From assembly GCF_029227915.1 (NCBI RefSeq), contig NC_079884.1, positions 26,846,001 through 26,910,000 of the forward strand: a stretch of 64,000 nucleotides of DNA, read 5' to 3'. This DNA comes from Hydractinia symbiolongicarpus. Lineage: Eukaryota > Cnidaria > Hydrozoa > Anthoathecata > Hydractiniidae. Under the pieces are notes generated by a model. The model was not told the origin of the DNA. It made no database searches and saw nothing but the letters and a program-made list of their open reading frames with translations. A program made the translations under genes and the position numbers. Positions 13,236-24,808 of the stretch are shown piece by piece. How positions within the stretch are numbered: the stretch's first letter is position 1; each line of letters opens with the position of its first letter.

Positions 13236-13643
13236 CTAAAAGTGTTCTTCACAAAACCAACTAAAAAAATTAAATACTTGTTTTTTCACAAGCAAACCAC
13301 CATGTCCCTGCAATAATAACATTAATTCGACATAATCTTGTGCAGTGATATTTGCTCGTATTTGAGCCAGCTCAGAATAAAGTTTCTCTTTCTGGTCTGG
13401 AGTAAGCTCTTTGAGTACAGAAGACAATGGTTTATATGCACCCCACATTTTAAAAAACGCCACACAACTTCCTATTATACCACCAAAAAGTAAACCAACT
13501 GGCCCCAGAAGCAGACTGAATACGAAGGCTATAATTCCAATTAAAAAACTTCCAAACATGCTTCCTTTTACTGTTATTTTCAAATTCTCTGCATCGGAAA
13601 CATGGCCTAATGCCTTCATCCAGTCATCACAAGAAACAGGCAT
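13236..13643 (-). CDS. C19orf12-like small membrane protein (135 aa)
   Basis: It resembles human C19orf12, a small protein of mitochondrial/ER membranes mutated in the brain-iron disorder MPAN, whose biochemical role is unsettled. Shared features, compared from memory of the family: an MPV start followed by an acidic DDxM-like N terminus; a central glycine-rich hydrophobic hairpin (about residues 29-67, with GPVGLLFGG matching the GPPGLAVGG-type turn); a KP near residue 72; then an amphipathic stretch with L.ELTPDQKEKLYSE corresponding to the human LMELPPAEQQKLFNE. Length (135 aa) matches the family. It is a single uninterrupted exon here. The start is MPVSCDDW, the only in-frame Met upstream of the conserved region. 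Confidence 0.85.
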   Translation of the reverse strand: MPVSCDDWMKALGHVSDAENLKITVKGSMFGSFLIGIIAFVFSLLLGPVGLLFGGIIGSCVAFFKMWGAYKPLSSVLKELTPDQKEKLYSELAQIRANITAQDYVELMLLLQGHGGLLVKKQVFNFFSWFCEEHF

Positions 13644-16455
13644 TTTTAAAATTGAAAGGAAATACTTATAGTTTTTACAACCTAAAAAATAAGCAAGAAT
13701 ATCATATAACCATTGACTACATTCACTTCAAAACCCAATAGTTTGACTAGTCACAAACACATGCAAGACTGTCAGAGCAAAAGACATAACAGCCCCTGCA
13801 AAATTCTCAGACACAAAATTTACTCACATTACTTACATCATTATCATCATCGTCATTGTTTTTATATCAACATCTGTTTCAATGCTAGCATGGGTTAGAC
13901 GATGTAAATTAATGACATTCTTCCAATCTAATCTAGGATGTTTTTTTGGGGGGAGCCTGATCAGGCCTGTCCTTATTACCTCCTGCCAAGTTTTTCCCAT
14001 TCTTCCTTTGGGCTTTACCCCAGCAATTATGAAGTCACTTTCTTACCTAATTAACCTCCTCCGTTCTTTCCAAATTTCAAATCCAACTCAGAATCTTAAC
14101 ATATGGGTAACCTCTCAAATGCTACGAATACTTAGCCTGCTTCTTAGCTCATCTGAACTCTTTCTGTCTTGTCTACATTTTATTAAAGCAATTAATCAAT
14201 CTATAATTTCAACATCATCTACAGTTAAATATCATCAAAGCATTAAGGTGGCAGTAATCCCTTTTTAGCTGTTCAAATAGCTGAATTATTTACTCAGTGT
14301 TTTATTTATACCATTTTTTTTTTACTATTTCCTAAAAATATAGGCCTTAATACATAATAAAATGATTTTAACTTAACACTAAAATTGCTGAGTCAGCAGA
14401 AATTTTCTATTTAAAAATGTATCATAAACAAGAAAAAAATCAGCTTTTACGAGCTCCAACTTTTTGCAATCTCATTATCTTTCATCAGCTTCTGTTTTTA
14501 AATGATCCTTGGGTTAACCCTGTTAAAACGGTGTGCATATTTTTTTGTTCATTCTTATTTTTTTAACAATAGCCTTCTGTTTTTCTCAATAGAGATTCTT
14601 TGTTAGCATCCCCTGCTGCATCGAATGCTGTTAAAAGAAAAATATACCAAATAAGAAGATTTCCACCCACCGTATCATGGATGCAGGGTTCACCAACATG
14701 TCTGAAAATTTTAAAGTAAAACGAAAATGCTATCGAAAGTTAAAGCTCATGCAGTGTAGCTTAATGAAAATCGTCTTAAATTTCTACATAGTGCACCATT
14801 TTTGTTGTTATTAACGTTTCTCTTTAATACTTACGTCATATCTTTCTGCAAAATTTCACAAGCGCATTGAATTAAACTATATTTGGCAGAACTAATTAAT
14901 TATTTATGAATTTTATTTTAAAGAGGAATTGTTGAGGTTAAATATTTTTGGTAAAAGATAATAGTATTTTAGCTATAAAATCGTGACAATTGTGTTATAA
15001 CAGAAGAAATATAGGTATATAGTCTGAAAATAACCTTTCGTAACTAATAATGTAAAAAAAAAAATTCCGATTTTATAAAAGGGTTACTGCCGCCTTAAGG
15101 CCTCTTTTTTGGAGTATAGTTGTAACATTGTTGTAACATACAAAAGTTTCGTTTAGATTTTGTAATTCCGAAAAATGAAGGTTTTAATATGGGGGTTAGG
15201 GTCAGTATCCGTTTTGATGTGGGGGTTAGGTTCAGTATCCATTTTGATGATGTGTGAAATGTAGTGGAAGATGAAGGATTGCGATAAAAATTATGAAATG
15301 GGGGGCTTAAAATGTAAACGGGGGTAATTTTTTGGTGTGGGGATCTCAGGCAAGTAGGCAAGTATTGCCACCATTTTAATTTCTAAATAAGCCTTAGAAT
15401 AATTAACAAATCACAGAATTTAGACTTTACTGAAAATTTTAGAATCTTTTCACTGTTATATGTTCTAAATCTAAACTACATGCAAGCTAAATGTATTTAA
15501 ATTTTAAAGTCAAAAGATGCCTCTAGCGTATACCACCCTAATATCGCTACTTTTCTAGAGTTTTTCCTGCCGAACTGCATCATTGTTGTGGATTCATAAA
15601 GTTCTATCTTTCCAACAATTTAAAATGGTTTTTCTAGCTCTTCTGGCACTCTCGGGCTTCCAAAATTTACTTCTGCTTCAGGCCGTCCTGTCATCGCCAA
15701 GTTAGTCCTTATATTGCCACCCTCTTAAAATACTAAGAATTTATAAAGAAAAATTTCTTCAGAATTCAAACATACCCTGGTATAAACATATAACATTCTA
15801 ATTTGGAGCTCTCAGTTTTTAGTATATCTTGTTTTAAGTGTCTTTTTAAAGTTGAGAGCTTTTTGCCTCCAAAAATTTGACCATTTAGTCGATTAATTTT
15901 AATATGCATCATAAACTGTGGAAAAACAAAAAGATCTCTGAGATAGAGTTAATTCACATTTGTGCATCTATTTTACCAAAACAACAATATATAGATGGTG
16001 TGAATCACGTTTTCTTTCTAGTGGAGATATTAGGATGATGATAAAAGGGCGGTATATGCTTCCTCCTGAAAATAAAGTTTGAAATGGACTGGACTAGTCC
16101 ACAGCTTACCGGCTGCATTATTTTTCCTGTCAATTTGCGTCTAACTTAAAATAATTTGTTTCTTGAACTTGATCCAAACCTAAACTTGACCCAAACCTAA
16201 ACCCAAACACATGAAATCTTCAAGACCTACAAATAATAATGTGGTGGCTAGTTCGTATCCACAAAAGTAAATTGTCGAAATATTTTTTTCTGACGGCAGT
16301 AAAGTTATGTGTGACGTAATGCCCTTGTCGTTGGTCAAAGCACAGAAAGAAAGTTATTAGAGTAAATTTATGAATATACCTCGGTTTTTTATTTGCAATT
16401 TTTTTAAAGAATTGTTATTATTACATTACACAATATTTTGACTGGCAGCAGTAAG
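13644..16455. other. Intergenic repeat-rich stretch
   Basis: No coding gene recognised. 13,832-13,920 matches a dispersed repeat with a CAT/ATC-rich lead-in followed by tgctagcatgggttagacga. From memory, similar sequence is very common in marine invertebrate genomes. Sequence to about 14,230 may be the rest of that element. An inverted-repeat element occupies 14,243-15,098. Several gtataccacc/ggtggtatac-type ends follow (15,525; about 16,045), looking like fragments of small DNA transposons. Confidence 0.55.
14243..15098. mobile_element. Inverted-repeat element bounded by TTAA, probable non-autonomous DNA transposon
   Basis: The left end reads TTAAGGTGGCAGTAATCCC and the right end, reverse-complemented, reads TTAAGGCGGCAGTAACCC. 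These are terminal inverted repeats of about 22 bp with a few differences. The element is about 856 bp, has no substantial ORF, and both ends carry TTAA, the target of piggyBac-type transposases. The TTAA fit is inference: TTAA could be part of the repeat rather than a duplicated target. Confidence 0.6.
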
Positions 16456-16897
16456 ATGGGTGAGTTTTATCGAGTTTTTTATTGGCTATATATAATTAAT
16501 ACTACTATTTTCTTCAAATATCAAGCAATGCTGTTGTATATATTTTTGTATTTCTAATGAATCAAATATTAATCAGAAGATAAAATCTAAAGAATTATTT
16601 TCTTCAGTAGACCTTCAGGTTAGGACTTCGGTTAAAATTATTATTTCCATAGATTTCACATATCACAATTTTCTTCTGGAAGTGTGAATTTTTTTAGAAA
16701 AAAGAATTGTTTGGATATCCAACCTATTATTATATTCATGGAGCTTTCAATAGTTAATTAACTCAATTTTTCTAATAGCAAGTGCGCCAGCTAAAACACG
16801 TGTGAGTGAGCGAGCTGTATTTATGAAAATAGCCAAAGATTATGTTCCAAAGAACATTGGACCTATTCTAAGACCAAAACATAAGGAGTGGATATGA
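16456..16897 (+). CDS. Possible two-exon small protein, 40 aa, unknown
   Basis: Exon 1 is just ATG plus G (16,456-16,459), followed by a strong donor gtgagt. Exon 2 runs from 16,779 after the acceptor ttctaatag and stops at 16,897. The join completes an Ala codon (M-A-S-A-P-A) and gives a basic 40-residue protein ending GPILRPKHKEWI. There is no membrane span or recognised domain. Size and basic character recall small mitochondrial or ribosomal accessory proteins, but I cannot name one. A polyadenylation signal is not obvious. The main support is the clean splice pair and phase match; a transcript is needed to confirm it. Confidence 0.42.
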
Positions 16898-17255
16898 AAA
16901 AAATGAAATAACAAATGTTGTATTGACAATGCTGTGTAATATATAATACAAAGAATTACTATGTATTGTGTATATGTAGGTTAATAGAATACTATCCATT
17001 TTATTTGACGTGGTAGAGGTATTCGTACATTGTTACATTTTATTTTATATAGATACAGTCGATATGTATGTGAGTGGGTTACTTCGGTAAAACTTACATA
17101 GTAATTGAGGTTAAGTTATCTAGGTTCTTGTGTCATTTTAGCACAATTATCGCAGTATCGCTGCTTCCCAGGAATTTCATAACGGCTTTTCCTATTATGG
17201 TCCCACTCAATATCTTTATAACAATATGACAGTAGAAATCCAAAAACAAAAGAAC

Positions 17256-17535
17256 ATGCAGATATACTTTTTTGAAGATGATGTTGACAAGGACAAAGGA
17301 CTTTTCATGGCAATGTGATGCAATTGTAAAGAATGGTATAATCGCCGTTGTGCAAAAAATTCCTTCAAATGTCTCTGAATCAAATAATCGGAAAATTTTT
17401 ATAAAAAAAGACCAGAAGAAAAAGGGTCCTTCCAAAGGTATTTTTGAAGGTGATACTGTGGTGATACGGAATTCAGAACATAACAAAAATTATCGACCTA
17501 CTTTCGGCCGATACAAACTAGCCACCACCAAATAA
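17256..17535 (+). pseudogene. Decayed PHD-finger-like fragment
   Basis: Two overlapping plus-strand frames each carry part of what looks like one zinc-binding module. One frame from 17,256 gives an acidic lead-in followed, after an in-frame stop, by a CxC...EWY...RRC pattern typical of the C-terminal half of PHD fingers. The other frame supplies WQCD and then KIPSNVSES, the usual continuation (C-V-x-IP-x-x-V). The coding signal therefore jumps frames at least twice, and the second frame then runs through a Lys-rich segment to a stop at 17,535. PHD fingers are common in chromatin proteins and in some DNA transposons. Its position among inverted repeats favours a transposon relic, but that is inference. 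Confidence 0.4.
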
Positions 17536-20500
17536 CAAATCCAAAATCTATTTTCCTTCAGTAAAATTTTGCCAACTTAGAATTTGTGTGAACATGCCGA
17601 CCTAGGTGTTTGTTGGTGAAAGCAAAGAATAGATTTTGGTTGCATATACTGACCAAATTCGGTGAACGTCTTAATTCTGTGATTTCACCTTTGTCAGTAA
17701 CTTTTACTGAAACCGAAAATTGTGCATTTTACAGAATGGACAGCCTAAACATAGGGTAGATTACACATGGGAAAATTTTTGTGCAGTGGGGAAATGAAAT
17801 TTTAATCTATTGTTACCTTTTTAATCATTGCCTAATATATATCTAACAAACCTATATTATTATGAAACTAGACAGACCTATATTATTATGAAACTAAACA
17901 GGCTGGAGAATATTTTAAAAAAATAAAAAATATTACCATGTGTCCCTCTGGTAATTCATGTCAACAAGTTTCCTAATGTCACCTCTGTTTTTGAGCATCA
18001 GAAAAAGGTACATAACGATGTTTCAAGCGGCTACTGCCCTATCTGGTACAAGTCACTAAGTATTGGAACCATTTTAATCATAAAATAGACTTTAGAAATA
18101 ATTCCAGTGAATCTCACATTGGAAAAAACCCATTACGGAATTAAGATGCAAATCACAGAAATAGGGTGTTTTTGACAGTTTCTTTTTTGCTCGGCCCTGT
18201 GCGCGCAAACACCCACATTGTTTGCAAGCATTTTTGAAAAGTTGTTTTTAGAGATGGTTTATAGTCAAAACCATGAAGTTATGTGGCAAGCGAAATTGCC
18301 AGATCGTCACTAGAGCTGTTTGTTTAGATAGCTAGCTATATAATCACGTAATTAGGGTGGTATATACGCTGTCTTAGATTTTGTCCTTTTTTTCTTAATA
18401 AATAAGAAAACTGCTCTACCAACAAATAGCATATATTTTTATCGACTTCGCTGTGACGGGCAAATTCCCATGGATTTTCCACGGGCTATATATTCAGTAA
18501 TATTTTTTCTGAAACAGAAATTGAAGAAAGTTTCAGAAAAAAGTTCAGGAGAAAAGATTTTCGTCGTCACAAAACGTCGTCACTAACAGTATATATTATT
18601 ACCAATGAAAAATTAAACCAAGAAAGTAACAATATAAAAAATATTTGCAGCTCTGTGCGTGATTTTTAAAACAATTTCTCTTTCCCTACAAAATTCATTT
18701 TAATTCGTCACTACCGTCGCTGCCATCTTTACCAGTTCAAAATAAATACGTAAATTCATAAAATTACGCAAAAGTGATCTTTTTGCCCTGAATCATTTAG
18801 CGCACCAAAGCGTTTTGGCCGAGGTGGGATCCCCTTCCCTGGGGAGTAGATAGAAGGGGGTTCACCGAGACCTCGAGCGCAGGGCTTTTTTACATCTGGG
18901 ACAGAACCTGAAAAATGTTTTTCAGTCTCAATATAAAAAACCTAAGGAGCCTCAAGGACGAGGTTGCCAGTTAAAATACAGTCATATGGGTTCACGCCCA
19001 TATGTTAAAGAATATGTATTGTGGCGGTTACTGAAATGCGTAGTAACAAATGCGATGATTTCAAATCGAGAGTTGATCTAGGTGATCTAGGTGTGAGATT
19101 CCTAAGTAGCATTTTATTTTAAAATTTCAAACTGCTTTTGGAAATAAATAGCGACTAAAATGGAATATGTTTTGTCCTCATCCTATGTGGTTTCCTGGTA
19201 TTAATTCAGCATCCCGGGACCAGGGAACCCTGCAGACCAAAACGAAGTCTTTATAACAAAGTGAAGGAATTTATCGCAAATATAGTAAGCATGTTTCGCG
19301 GATAGCGGATAATGTTGTGGCAGTTGACATACAAATCCATCGATGTTTTAACCGCCCAACATTTTTTACCTAACATCTGATATATAACTCCAAAATTTTG
19401 GTTGTCATTATGTGTGAACGTACTTGAAAGACAAAATTTCTATAACGTGCGCGATTCCAGAAGTAGTTTCAAAAATGCTATTTTAAGGAAGATTCCAGAA
19501 AGTGTATTCCAAAGCTCAATTTTAAATTATGAAAACAGGGAGTGCTTGTGAGTCTAAACGCCTAAAAGTTGGTGTCCTGGCCTAAGTTAAAACTTCAACT
19601 ATTGTAAGGCAAATGGCGGAAATTTTATTTACGCCCAATAATGACATCAGTAAATGGGCTACGCTTTCCTGCGCAAAAAATGGTTCTAAAAGTGCGAATT
19701 TAAAGTAGATTTCAAAAAAGGATTTAAAAGTTCTGTTCTAAAGTTTAAAATCTTTAAAAGAGGCAATGCGCATAACAAAAACCATTTTTATTTAAATACT
19801 AGAAAATTTTGAAAAACAAATCTTAGTTAAATTAACTCCATATGCAACTACATGTTTACTTGGCCTCAACAAGACCGTTCAAAAGAAAAAGCCCAATAAG
19901 ACCTGGGGCTTTTTATTGTACAGCGCGTAATTTTTTTATTTGTGTAGACACAAGACTTTTGTTGTATGTAATCTAGAGTAATATTATATTTCTGTTATAA
20001 AAAATAATCTTTGAACAACCTCTTACCCACTTCTGAATCGCACTTTTCGACTGGCAATCTATCCTTTGCATTAAGGGAGTCTGGAATCTAGCTTTTTGCT
20101 TCAAATGTATAATTTACACGTTTTCATATGAGTAAGCTGTCTATAAGAAAGAAGTACTCAGACTTTCAAAGATTAAAAACTTCGAAACTTAATTTTGTTG
20201 TTGATGTGAAAAAGAGGTTCACCTAAAAAAATTTTGCTCATGTTTTCGTAAAAATTTGTATAAGAATCGTTGGTTATATTCTTTACATGCCCCATTACAT
20301 GAAGCCAGTTAAGCTAAAAGAGTTTAAAATCAACAGAATAAATTAAAATATTAATAGTGATGTGGTAGTATTTTAGAATTCATTGTTTTCATAGTTTTAT
20401 AACTTGTAGAATATTCTGTTAGTACCAGGGTCCATTTGAAACTTTCTGATATAAAAAGAGAGGTTTACGTTCGAGGTTGGTATATTTAAACAATTAAATC

Positions 20501-20771
20501 TTAATAACAATGCGTATTGTTTATCTGTCAAATCGGTAAATAAAGATTAAAACCGAGCTGGACAGTAATATATAATTGTTCATCATGAGTTTATGTTCGT
20601 ACAAATAAATTTCATGTAAAGTGTTCAACTCTGGTGATTCATGAATGATAGGGGGATGGGCATAGCAACAACACCTAGCATTGTATATATATGCGCGAAG
20701 AAATATTTTACACCGCTTCTGTCTGTTTCATACAAAGGTCGGTGAAGAACTGTTGAACACTTTTAACAACC
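17536..20771. other. Intergenic, no gene recognised
   Basis: AT-rich, without a convincing exon. It includes the right member of an inverted pair at 18,351-18,370, a GC-richer patch at about 18,800-18,970 ending in ggacgaggttgc (one end of the small inverted-repeat element family seen complete at 26,211), and the presumed promoter region of the LIM gene immediately before 20,772. Confidence 0.55.
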
Positions 20772-23700
20772 ATGCCAGATGTAAGTGTTTACAATCTCGT
20801 GAATTTCTTTTTTTTTTTCTCACTGAGTGTAAGCATATAACAAACATGATTATATACCTCGTCTAATCTTTTTTAGAACTTTTATTATAAAAAAAAGTAT
20901 AACGAAGTTATAATTTTATTCTTTTAAATTCGCCTTTCTTTTGTCTTGAAGTTTTTAAACAAAATACTTAAGTTCTTAAGGCGTCCTCTTTTTTATTTTT
21001 TTATTTTAAACCACAAAAGTATCATATTGTTAGGTTCCAATTAATTCGTAGAATTAAAGAGAAATAATCTTTAATGTTTTTATAGCATTGCACGAAATGT
21101 GGAAACGCTATCCACGATACCACGGTCACGTTCGAAAAGAAACCGTATCATCCCGAATGCTTTATTTGCCATCAATGCAGAAAACAGTTATCAGGTAATG
21201 TTCTTTTTTGTTATTAAAGTCTACCATTTTGAAAATAATCAAACGCTTTTCACAACAACATTTGATGTTTAAGAAAGTCATTATATATTTATTGTTTACA
21301 AATTACATAGCAACAAAATTATTTTACTTTTCGTAGTGTAAACACGATTTTCTTTTCTCTGAATGTAAACACAGCCCACGTATGCAAACAGAAAAAATTC
21401 TTGTATTTAAAGTACAATAAAAAAGTACAAGCATGCTAAATATTAAACATTTATTAATAATGACTGATATGACGAAAGACAGCAAGTGTTAACCGATTTA
21501 TGATGGAGATAAATTACCGCCATTTTTGTGTTACCACAGCAACAGGAATAACAAACGCCGTAGAGATCTCATTGCGGACGGAACTCGGAACGTGTCATCT
21601 ACACTAAGCGAGATATTCCAAATTAACTCATTATGAACATTTTGATTGGCTGGCCGACTAGTGGGAGGAGATTTGTTCTGCTTAAAATGTAATTCCTAAA
21701 ATTAACATTAAAAGTTTTATTCTTTTTTGTTCAAGAGAGTGCCAGATACAACTAAAGCTTTTTCCTGTGCACTCTTCACATAAACGTAATTAGTAGTAAT
21801 ACAATGTAGGCCACGATATTAAATATCTAGTTTTCAGTTTCCCTTGTACATAGACCAATCAAAATAATTTCAGTATACTGATGCACAACAACAGGCATAC
21901 ATAAAAATACTTTAAAACGCATCCTTTAAATCAAATTATTTTGGTTATAAAAGCACTGTGAAGGAGAGTATGATTTAAGCCGTTACGTAGAGCTCTCCCT
22001 TCCAAATTTACAGGAGATGAAATCTACCAACATGAGGGAAACAACTACGATGCTGAATGCTACTCCAAGTTTCATGCTAGAATCTGTGGAAAGTGTGAAC
22101 AAACCCTAGCTGATCCGAACATCACTTATGTGACGTACGGTGGTCAAACATTCCATCCAGATTGTTTTACATGTCAATCTTGCAATAAAACACTAGCCGG
22201 TAACCTACACGTAAATAGTACTGAGTCTATCGATAGATTTTTATTTTGAACATGAAAAACCTTACTCGTACCATTTTCTGCGCATACTTAACCTTGTTCA
22301 CACAGGGGTCTTTTTCTAATTTTCGATATTGAGACTACGTTTTTTTAGGAGCGAGGTTGGCGCAAAGATATGCAGTTGTTCAAAATGATTTTAAGCTTTT
22401 TCACTATTCTTGTTTATTAATTTTAAATCATTTCGGCCACCTTCAATAATTTTATTTTTTATGATAAAGCTGAGTGTTTTAAAGTATTTTTTGACAGAAT
22501 TTCGTCATTATATCATTTTCACTTTCATAACTTGATCTGGCGTAGCTGGTTAAATAATTACGAAATAAAAACATATTTAAATAAAATGAAATTTAGTGTG
22601 AATAGGCGAGAACGGGAAATTATCCTTTAATCCTGTTGCGCGAAAATTGGTACGAATAAGGTACCTTGTTTAACTCGCTTGTTTTTTATTATTGACGAAA
22701 AAAATTAATGACCAGATAAACTTGCAAAATAAAAGCAAAAAAAAAATATATTAATTATATTTGAAGTGGTACAATCCATCAATCGATAGAATCAGTTCTA
22801 GAATCTGTCCCTGATGTTATCTATGGATTTTAATTTTTTTATCACGAAAGTTCACCGAAAACTGGCTTTTCAACAACTGTACGGTTGGTCATTTTCCCAC
22901 CAAATAACAATTTTTATGGGACGCTCAAATTTTCCTCGAGCAAATTTGTGTTAATTCAAAGACAGGAGGTTGAAACTGGCGGTTCATTTAACTGCTTACT
23001 CAAGAAACGTTAAAAAAAATTAAAAAAAGTAAATTTGCAAATTGACAGGGCAGGATTTTTAATATATAAAGCATTCAAAAATCTCCATGCAGAATCCAAA
23101 AAATTGTCCTGATAAGAAAAAAGTCCTGATAAGAAAAAAGTCCTGATAAGAAATAAAAAGCATGTAAAAATCAGTAGCTATTTAAAAAAAATCTAGGTTT
23201 TTGTAACTTTCGTGTTTAAAAAATTAAGATCGACAATCCAGTTAGCAGTTGTGTTGAGTTGAAGTAGTAAATTTGCTGCAGGTAAATCCATCTACAAACA
23301 TGAAGGGCACAACTACGATCAGGAATGCTATTCAACATTTCATGCTAAAAAATGTGCTGTCTGCTATCAAGCGTTGGTGGATCCAAAAATCAAGTACGTC
23401 ACGTATGATGGCAAAACATATCACCCTGATTGCTTTGTCTGCCACAAATGCAAGAAAACATTGTCCGGAAAGCAGTTCTACTTGGTAGATGACACCAAAG
23501 TGTGCGAAGATTGTCATTGAAGTATTTCTTATCAAACAGATCAACTTTGAAAAAAAAAATTCCACTAAAAAGTATTTAGTGGAATTTTTATGATTTGCAC
23601 ATATTTTTTAATCGAGAATGCATTGTGACGTCTTGTGGATGTTTGTCACATCACAACATGTTCATGTGATAATATTTGAAGAACTCAATTAATATATAGT

Positions 23701-24808
23701 TAGTAAAGATATACATGTTTTAAGTGATTATACGTTCTTAAATAAGTATAGACTATTTACAACCTCCTTCCCGGACTCTGGTGTGTTCACCAACAGCTAC
23801 GGCTGCCTCGTAATGGCGCTTTAGGAAAAGAGAACCGGAAACGAGGTTGCGTTGTAGTCATTAATAAGTATTTATTATTCGCCAAATACGGTTAGTATGC
23901 AATTATAGCTACTATGAGAACTGGGCATGAGTTTGCTTAAATTGTTTAATATATATATATATAACAAGTTAAATAATATTTGGATGCTCTAATCACACGG
24001 TTTGATTATGTTGTAATTTTCTTAATTTTAAAGATAATAAAAATTTGTCAATGTATTATTTCCAATTCTTTTCTTAAATGTGAAGAAGTAGCGTTTCTCG
24101 TTTATACAGGTAAACGAGAAAAGCTTTTCTTGTTGCATTACAGAGGTAGAAGCGTTTCAACACCACGGACAATTATTCCATGATTACTTCGCGACTTCTT
24201 CCAAGTACTGTGGTAAATGTGACCAGGCATTGGTAAACAAAGGCAGCAGCTACATAACATTCGAGGGGGTCACCTACCATCCAAAGTGCTTTGCTTGTCG
24301 AAAATGTAAAAAACCGCTGCACGAATTAAATTTTTACATAGTGGAAGAACAAAAATTTTGTGATGAATGCTATTATTAAGGGAAAGCAATAATTTTAAAT
24401 CCAAAAGAAAAAATAAATGTGTAAAAGGCTATCGATAAAAATGGACACGAGTATATATAAACTCACACGGCGTTAAACTTGAACCACTGTTCAGTACTTC
24501 AATTAAAGAATATTCAAAGTGAAAGCTATTTAATGACAAAAGTGGTGTTAAACTTTCAACTTTTTTTAGGCAAATCCATCTACAAACACGAAGGATTTAA
24601 CTACGATCAAGAATGCTATGCAGCATTTCATGCCAAGAAATGTGCAGTCTGTTACAAACCCTTGACAGACACCAACGTGAAGTTCGTCACGTATGAAGGA
24701 AAAAGTTTTCACAATGAATGTTTCGTTTGCGCAAAATGTCAAAAACCTCTTTCTGGGGAAAAATTCTACCTTCAAGGGGATAAACGAGTCTGCAAAAAAT
24801 GTAACTAA
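20772..24808 (+). CDS. LIM-only protein with three alternative 3' terminal exons (about 180 aa)
   Basis: Small LIM-only protein, presumably a protein-protein adaptor at the actin cytoskeleton, adhesions or nucleus, as for FHL, PINCH and CRP proteins. Constant exons: 20,772-20,780 (M-P-D only), 21,086-21,194, 22,014-22,199. Exon 2 opens directly into LIM1 (HCTKCG...HPECFICHQC). Exon 3 ends LIM1 and gives the first half of LIM2 (ICGKC...HPDCFTCQSC). The gene then offers three terminal exons, each finishing LIM2 and adding a complete LIM3 and a stop: 23,282-23,520, 24,144-24,379 and 24,570-24,808. All three begin in the same phase after a valid acceptor. Predicted lengths are 180, 179 and about 180 aa. 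The second and third have AATAAA signals soon after the stop (24,412; 24,864). Three LIM domains and the aromatic-rich fingers look most FHL-like, but no orthologue is certain. Confidence 0.87.
23282..23520 (+). CDS. LIM gene, alternative terminal exon a
   Basis: It starts after ctgcag and supplies the second half of LIM2 (SIYKHEGHNYDQECY) and all of LIM3, ending VCEDCH. It is very similar to exon c in its first third, so the two are recent duplicates. It is the nearest terminal exon and probably the default. Its stop is followed within 35 bp by a perfect hairpin. Confidence 0.85.
23555..23589 (+). promoter_or_regulatory. Perfect 15-bp hairpin just after a LIM stop codon
   Basis: The arms AAAAATTCCACTAAA (23,555-23,569) and TTTAGTGGAATTTTT (23,575-23,589) are exact reverse complements around a 5-nt loop. 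It sits in the predicted 3' UTR of terminal exon a. It could influence cleavage, stability or the choice among terminal exons, or be a tiny inverted-repeat insertion. Confidence 0.7.
23761..23843. mobile_element. Small inverted-repeat element (about 83 bp)
   Basis: It begins aacctccttcccgg and ends ccggaaacgaggttg, imperfect inverted ends related to those of the complete copy at 26,211-26,289. It lies between terminal exons a and b of the LIM gene. No clear target duplication. Confidence 0.5.
24144..24379 (+). CDS. LIM gene, alternative terminal exon b (divergent)
   Basis: Acceptor cattacag, phase 1 like its siblings. It encodes an EVEAFQHHGQ start, LIM3 with CGKC...HPKCFACRKC, and ends CDECYY and stop. 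It is the most diverged of the three. In the LIM2 completing half, the Cys that exons a and c share (NYDQECY) is replaced (LFHDYFA), so zinc binding by LIM2 may be weakened in this isoform. AATAAA at 24,412 is 33 bp after the stop. Confidence 0.8.
24570..24808 (+). CDS. LIM gene, alternative terminal exon c
   Basis: Acceptor ttttttag, phase 1. It encodes GKSIYKHEGFNYDQECY, nearly identical to exon a at that point, then LIM3 (CAVC...HNECFVCAKC) ending VCKKCN. AATAAA at 24,864. The open frame extends upstream of the acceptor to 24,479, but that part is intronic by the splice model. Confidence 0.83.

Larger units (their letters stand above)
15525..18370. repeat. Facing inverted pair about 2.8 kb apart
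   Basis: 15,525-15,542 reads AGCGTATACCACCCTAAT. 18,351-18,370 is its reverse complement with one extra TA (ATTAGGGTGGTATATACGCT). A third partial copy (gggcggtatatgctt) lies near 16,045. They may delimit one old transposon that contains the PHD-like relic, or be ends of separate small elements. Confidence 0.45.
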
